64,000 bases of DNA. It comes from Anas platyrhynchos (taxonomy: Eukaryota; Chordata; Aves; Anseriformes; Anatidae). This document shows positions 60,701 to 64,000 of this stretch, piece after piece. The translations under genes and the position numbers were made by a program. The notes beneath the pieces were generated by a model that had not been told where the DNA came from, ran no database searches, and saw nothing but the letters and a program-made list of their open reading frames with translations. The stretch lies in the NCBI RefSeq assembly GCF_047663525.1, contig NC_092597.1, forward strand, positions 25,072,501 to 25,136,500, in the 5' to 3' direction. The first letter of the stretch is position 1. Each line of letters starts with the position of its first letter.

Positions 60701-61429
60701 ACATGGGGTTGTTGTGACCAAACTGCAGGATCTGGCACTTCGCCGTGTTGAGACTCATCCCACTGGCCTCTGTCCATCGATCCTGCCTGTCCAGGTCCCT
60801 CTGCAGGGCCTTCCTACCCTCTGGCCGATCAGAGAGACATAGAATCTTTTCCAATGCTAATGATTCTACGAGTCTTTGACACATCCTGCAACATACATAC
60901 TCAGAGCCAGATGTGCTCCTGTGCCTGTTTGCACCCTTCAGGGACAAGGATACAAACTGAAAAAGCAACATGACATTTACAATATCTGTACTTATTCAGA
61001 GTAAAGCACATGGTGAGTTGTTGCTGGGAACTTGGAACTGATGTTTGGAGAGTGTTTTTTTTCATTCATTCCTTACATCCTTCCCTAGCACTTTGAAGCA
61101 GAACACTGAGACCACTGCTCTGACCTGGCACGGACATCCATACTTTCTGAAGAATATCAGCTGATCATCAGCAACTGTTAAGGAATTCATTCATAAAATA
61201 TTTTGGAAGATACTCGTCAGTCATTCACAGGTGAACAAAGAAAACAAGAAAGAGGTTTCTCACCTTTTCTGGTCAGGTTAACATTTTGATTCTCAAACAT
61301 CTGTACAGATTCTCCTACAAACAAGATTTTCTCAGCAACCCGCACAGGAATGTATGATGGCAGCATTTCTACTCGCAGAGAAAACTGTTTTAGAGATGGA
61401 GCTAACATGTTCTCCTCCTCAATCAAGCG
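54683..61429 (-). CDS. TUBGCP4: TUBGCP4 (gamma-tubulin complex component 4), C-terminal two thirds
   Basis: Structural subunit of the gamma-tubulin ring complex, which nucleates microtubules at centrosomes and the spindle. Ten exons on the minus strand, all GT-AG with consistent phases, encode about 422 residues closely matching the family from [14 protein letters not shown] to [10 protein letters not shown]; an eleventh (54683-54728) would add 14 residues and a stop. This is roughly residue 240 onward of a protein of about 667, and includes the C-terminal GRIP2 domain that contacts gamma-tubulin. Exons, 5' to 3': 61264-61429, 60334-60458, 59644-59694, 59149-59254, 58689-58796, 58309-58447, 57696-57873, 56713-56847, 55468-55584, 54900-55039, 54683-54728. 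The N-terminal exons are beyond the right edge. No frame damage is seen. Confidence 0.95.
54900..55039 (-). CDS. TUBGCP4: TUBGCP4 coding exon (penultimate)
   Basis: [20 protein letters not shown], then [19 protein letters not shown]. Acceptor TTTGTAG, donor GTAGGA. Confidence 0.97.
55468..55584 (-). CDS. TUBGCP4: TUBGCP4 coding exon
   Basis: [20 protein letters not shown] then [19 protein letters not shown], 39 residues, phase 0 on both sides. Donor GTGAAT. Confidence 0.97.
55585..56712 (-). other. TUBGCP4: TUBGCP4 intron
   Basis: 1.13 kb, AT-rich; no repeat family or exon recognised. Confidence 0.7.
56713..56847 (-). CDS. TUBGCP4: TUBGCP4 coding exon
   Basis: [20 protein letters not shown] and [20 protein letters not shown], 45 residues, phase 0; donor GTAAGT. 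Confidence 0.98.
56848..57695 (-). other. TUBGCP4: TUBGCP4 intron
   Basis: 0.85 kb without recognised elements. Confidence 0.7.
57696..57873 (-). CDS. TUBGCP4: TUBGCP4 coding exon
   Basis: [20 protein letters not shown], then [20 protein letters not shown] and [10 protein letters not shown]. Nearly identical to mammalian GCP4; part of the gamma-tubulin-binding GRIP2 domain. Confidence 0.98.
57874..58308 (-). other. TUBGCP4: TUBGCP4 intron
   Basis: 0.43 kb without recognised elements. Confidence 0.7.
58309..58447 (-). CDS. TUBGCP4: TUBGCP4 coding exon
   Basis: [20 protein letters not shown] (variable loop) then [20 protein letters not shown]. Donor GTAAGT splits a Lys codon. Confidence 0.97.
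58689..58796 (-). CDS. TUBGCP4: TUBGCP4 coding exon
   Basis: [20 protein letters not shown] then [12 protein letters not shown], matching the family. A TTTA run at about 58580-58601 lies in the intron to its left. Confidence 0.97.
59149..59254 (-). CDS. TUBGCP4: TUBGCP4 coding exon
   Basis: [20 protein letters not shown] then [13 protein letters not shown]. Acceptor TCTCCACAG, donor GTGAGT. The flanking introns (58797-59148 and 59255-59643) hold nothing recognised. Confidence 0.98.
59644..59694 (-). CDS. TUBGCP4: TUBGCP4 coding exon (51 nt)
   Basis: [17 protein letters not shown], 17 residues, phase 0 on both sides. Small, but identical to the family segment. Confidence 0.96.
59695..60333 (-). 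other. TUBGCP4: TUBGCP4 intron
   Basis: 0.64 kb with an A-run at about 59999-60014. No gene or family repeat recognised. Confidence 0.7.
60334..60458 (-). CDS. TUBGCP4: TUBGCP4 coding exon
   Basis: [20 protein letters not shown] then [18 protein letters not shown], 42 residues with the shared Gly. Acceptor CTTGCACAG, donor GTAAGG. Confidence 0.98.
60520..60830 (-). mobile_element. CR1 LINE fragment in a TUBGCP4 intron
   Basis: On plus: GCCATTGGCTTTCTTGGCC, CTGGCACTTCGCCGTGTTGAG and CAGGTCCCTCTGCAGGGCC, all CR1 reverse-complement body sequence; both ends truncated, without the terminal octamers. It begins about 60 bp upstream of an exon acceptor. Confidence 0.88.
61264..61429 (-). CDS. TUBGCP4: TUBGCP4 coding exon (first one in the window)
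   Basis: [20 protein letters not shown], then [20 protein letters not shown] and NQNVNLTRK. Acceptor has a pyrimidine tract ending CTCTGACAG; donor GTGAGA. Confidence 0.98.
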
Positions 61430-64000
61430 CTGTCAGAGACCCCAGGGAAAAGATAGAGAGCACGAGGCAAAAGAAACAAAAGGTTGAGAAAAACAGGCTT
61501 AAAATTTTTGAAAATTAAACAGAGTACATTAAAAGCAACCAGAAAAGTAGCAGATCTGGTCTGCCTAATTTCAATAAGGCTGTAAACTTCTTGATACTTC
61601 TGGCATACTAGCAGATCTCTCTACAGAAGATGTTTTCATCAGAAAGGGGGGTAGTGGGGAAAAATGAAGTGCAGCCTTTGTTGAACAGCAGTAAATTGGC
61701 TCTCCCAAAGGATAATGCCACAACAGCAAAATGAATTATTCTTGCAAGTGCATCACATTAGTTTTTCGCTGCCGTAACAATGCTAATTAGCATTAGCAAA
61801 AATAATCCTATTTATCCCTATTCCCATGTTTTAGCACAACTAGAACATTTGTGGTACAGATGCACAAACACAAATACCTCCACTAGTGAACAGACAGCTT
61901 AAGGATCTGAAGGCTTGCGTATATGAATTTTCTCAATTATTTCCTGCAAAACGTTTTTCAAAGACACAGTATGTTATTAACTTCCTCCTGAAGGTATAAG
62001 TAAATATTAGAACTCCAGGTAGTGATGCTATATTTTCTTTCAGAGAAGCAATCATAGCAATACGGATTATTTCATCTGGTTGTCTTGTTATTGGAAAATT
62101 AGGTTCGTTAGACCATAATCAAAAAACACTATTGTACCAAATTTTTGAGAATGTTTGTTTTGGGAATGAATTCTTCATTTTAACAGGAGAGTTCAGTATG
62201 AGTTTGCATATGGACGTTAACAGCTTGGCAATTCTTAAGATTCTTCTGACACTTTTAGATGAGGAAATACCCAAGAATTTTGAATTGGTCTATCCCATCA
62301 GCACCAAGGGTTTATTATTTTACTATGGGACAGCAGAACAGCCAACATCAATAGTCAATAATACTGAACAAGAGATTTAGTTAGGCTCTCTTGTTATCTT
62401 CTTGATGTGCCTACATTTGCCACCAGGGATCTAGAAGACTTACCAATTTTCACATAGATCATACATCCAATACAGCAAAATGACTGATTCTCTGTCGTCT
62501 TCTGAAGTTTTTCCTTGTTTATGACTGTGTATAGTCTTTCCTCAGCAAAGACTGTTTATACAAGGCACTTAATAATTACGCAAGGCAGGTTGTAATGGGG
62601 ATGAATCTTTTATGCATTCACAGCTGGAGTTACATGCAACAAACTAACACCATTGATGCCCATTAAATGTTTTCTCATACAAAATTAGAGAATGTGAATT
62701 TACAGAGTGGTTCCTCACTAGCACCTGATGTGAAAAATATTCAGACGCATAAAGCATGGAAGATCACTCCATTGGGAAATCTGCTTTGCACAAGAGCAAT
62801 TTAATGGTATGCCATCTACATGAGGAGTTAATGCATTTCACCAGTATTCTCGCAGGCTGTCCCCTTGCTTAACTTAGCACCCTGGACATGTTAGCAGTCT
62901 CTTGACTATTCCTTAGCAATTTTTTCCCCAGTAGTGTCAATGGCATTACCCTGTTAAGTAACATTTCCACTCTGATTTGCACCAATGGCTGTGCAAAATA
63001 AGTACCTGAGCCAGCTACCACCAGAAAGGGTGCAAACAAACTACACCAAAGCTTCTTACACTCTTTCCCCTGCAATTGTTCATGCTATCATCTATGTCCA
63101 GGTTGAGAAAATCAAAGAGTTGACTAAGGAATCAGAAAAGAGTCGAGCAGGGTGAGTACCACACTTGAAATTACTTGACACCAGCATCTACACAGATTCT
63201 ATCAATACGGCTTTCTGCCTCAAGGTTATCCGGCTATGCCCACCAGTATGTCTCTCTTCTTTATGCCTAGCTGCAACCTATGACAATATTCTGTTGATCT
63301 ACCATCCTACCAGCTGTGGTGGTTTCACCCTTATGGGCAGCTGAATTCCACCACACTGCTCTCTCACTCCCTTCCTAATAGGAAGAGGGGGGAAAAAGGA
63401 ATTAAAAAGGCACACAGGTTGAGATAAGGACAATTTAATTAAGGGGAAAAAAAGAGGGAAAAGAAAAATAAACGAATAAAATAATAAAAAAAAAAGAAAT
63501 TAAAAAAAAGGTTACACTGAAATGAAGAGAAAACAATTATTCTTAACATCCCATCATCAAGCAACGTTTGGCCATGTTTTGTAAAATAGGGCCTCAATAT
63601 GCATCGCAGTTTTTCAGGAGGACAGATGCTTTCCTAACAAGACTCCCCCTACCCCTCTTCTCCTTCCCCTTCCACAGCTTTTATTGCCAAGTGTTAAGTC
63701 ATATGGTATGGAACATGCCTTTGGTCAGTTTAGGTCATCTGCCCTGGCAATGTCTCCTCCCCACACCTCTTGCCCACCCCTAGCCTCCTGGCTTTGAGGG
63801 GGTTGGAGAGAGTGTTGATGCTGTGCTAGCACTGTTTAGCAACTGCCAAAACACTGGTGTAATATCAGTGCTGTTTCATGGGGAAAGTGAACTGCATCTC
63901 TGCCAGACCCAGTACACCAGGTCGCAATAATGACAAGTCCAGCATAGTTTGCACTGAAACAAGGTAATACGTTTCCTCTTTAGTTACCTACGGAACAAAG
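61430..64000 (-). other. TUBGCP4: TUBGCP4 intron, running off the right edge
   Basis: I searched the minus strand for the preceding family segments (the Trp-Met-Leu-His-Gly and Gln-His-Glu-Glu-Phe regions) and found none, so this is intron. It holds a 126-codon plus-strand open frame (62000-62380) of unknown meaning, an A/G-rich tract at about 63444-63510, and an ERV solo LTR. Confidence 0.7.
63315..63916 (-). mobile_element. Avian endogenous retrovirus solo LTR
   Basis: About 600 bp with TG..CA ends, flanked by CCAGC on the left and CCAGG on the right, a 5-bp target duplication with one mismatch. On the minus strand it resembles a common avian ERV (ERVL-like) LTR: a conserved block around CATATGACTTAAC, an AATAAAAG TATA-like element about 15 bp after it, and an ATTAAA poly(A) signal at 63439-63434 followed by TTGTCCTTATCTCAACC. 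No internal retroviral genes are present. The family name rests on my memory of similar sequences. Confidence 0.75.

Noticed and set aside
63107..63151. Possible plus-strand exon VEKIKELTKESEKSRA between an AG and a GTGAGT
   Set aside because: Only 15-16 residues, inside a TUBGCP4 intron on the opposite strand, no neighbouring exon found; likely chance splice-like signals.
1..64000. CRISPR arrays, operons, ribosome binding sites, tRNA or rRNA genes
   Set aside because: None seen; the window is vertebrate nuclear DNA with spliced genes. Regular spaced repeats are limited to microsatellites.

Overview
This window is nuclear DNA from a bird. The evidence is many CR1 LINE fragments with the avian 3' end (terminal copies of an octamer, an FADD reverse-transcriptase motif, an endonuclease start), a solo LTR of a familiar avian endogenous-retrovirus type, very GC-rich promoter islands and compact introns. 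I cannot name the species. Gene order and orientation match the block known from human 15q15.3 (TUBGCP4, TP53BP1, MAP1A), with TP53BP1 pointing opposite to both neighbours.

Left part (1-13.5 kb). A GC-rich island at about 3.56-5.0 kb carries the first coding exon of MAP1A on the minus strand (4419-4578). The rest of MAP1A lies beyond the left edge, so bases 1-4418 are its first intron. About 9 kb of intergenic DNA separates MAP1A from TP53BP1. It holds a second GC-rich island (about 10.2-11.1 kb) with no gene I recognise, a good CTCF-like motif at 9189-9202, a nested palindrome/inverted repeat near 8.3 kb and one CR1 fragment.

Centre (13.58-53.85 kb). TP53BP1 (53BP1) is complete on the plus strand. 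I reconstructed 26 coding exons, all GT-AG and phase-consistent, giving 1,925 residues. The protein has an SQ/TQ-rich N-terminal half, three LC8-type motifs, the oligomerisation segment, a GAR motif, tandem Tudor, the ubiquitin-dependent recruitment motif, an NLS and tandem BRCT. Introns hold most of the CR1 material; the longest (11 kb) contains about 3.6 kb of it. A poly(A) signal lies at 53976-53981.

Right part (54.2-64.0 kb). TUBGCP4 (gamma-tubulin complex component 4) runs on the minus strand, tail-to-tail with TP53BP1; the two poly(A) signals are only about 200 bp apart. Ten coding exons are certain and an eleventh (the extreme C-terminus) is tentative. They cover about the last 430 of the family's roughly 667 residues; the N-terminal exons are beyond the right edge. 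An avian ERV solo LTR with TG..CA ends and a near-perfect 5-bp flanking duplication sits in the TUBGCP4 intron at 63315-63916.

The three genes do not form a pathway: 53BP1 is a chromatin reader in double-strand-break repair, GCP4 is a structural part of the gamma-tubulin ring complex, and MAP1A is a neuronal microtubule-associated protein. I found no new system. The points most worth checking are the loss of one N-terminal SQ site in 53BP1, a 22-base A-run directly behind a TP53BP1 splice donor, the uncertain GCP4 C-terminus, the unexplained 10-kb island and the CTCF-like site.
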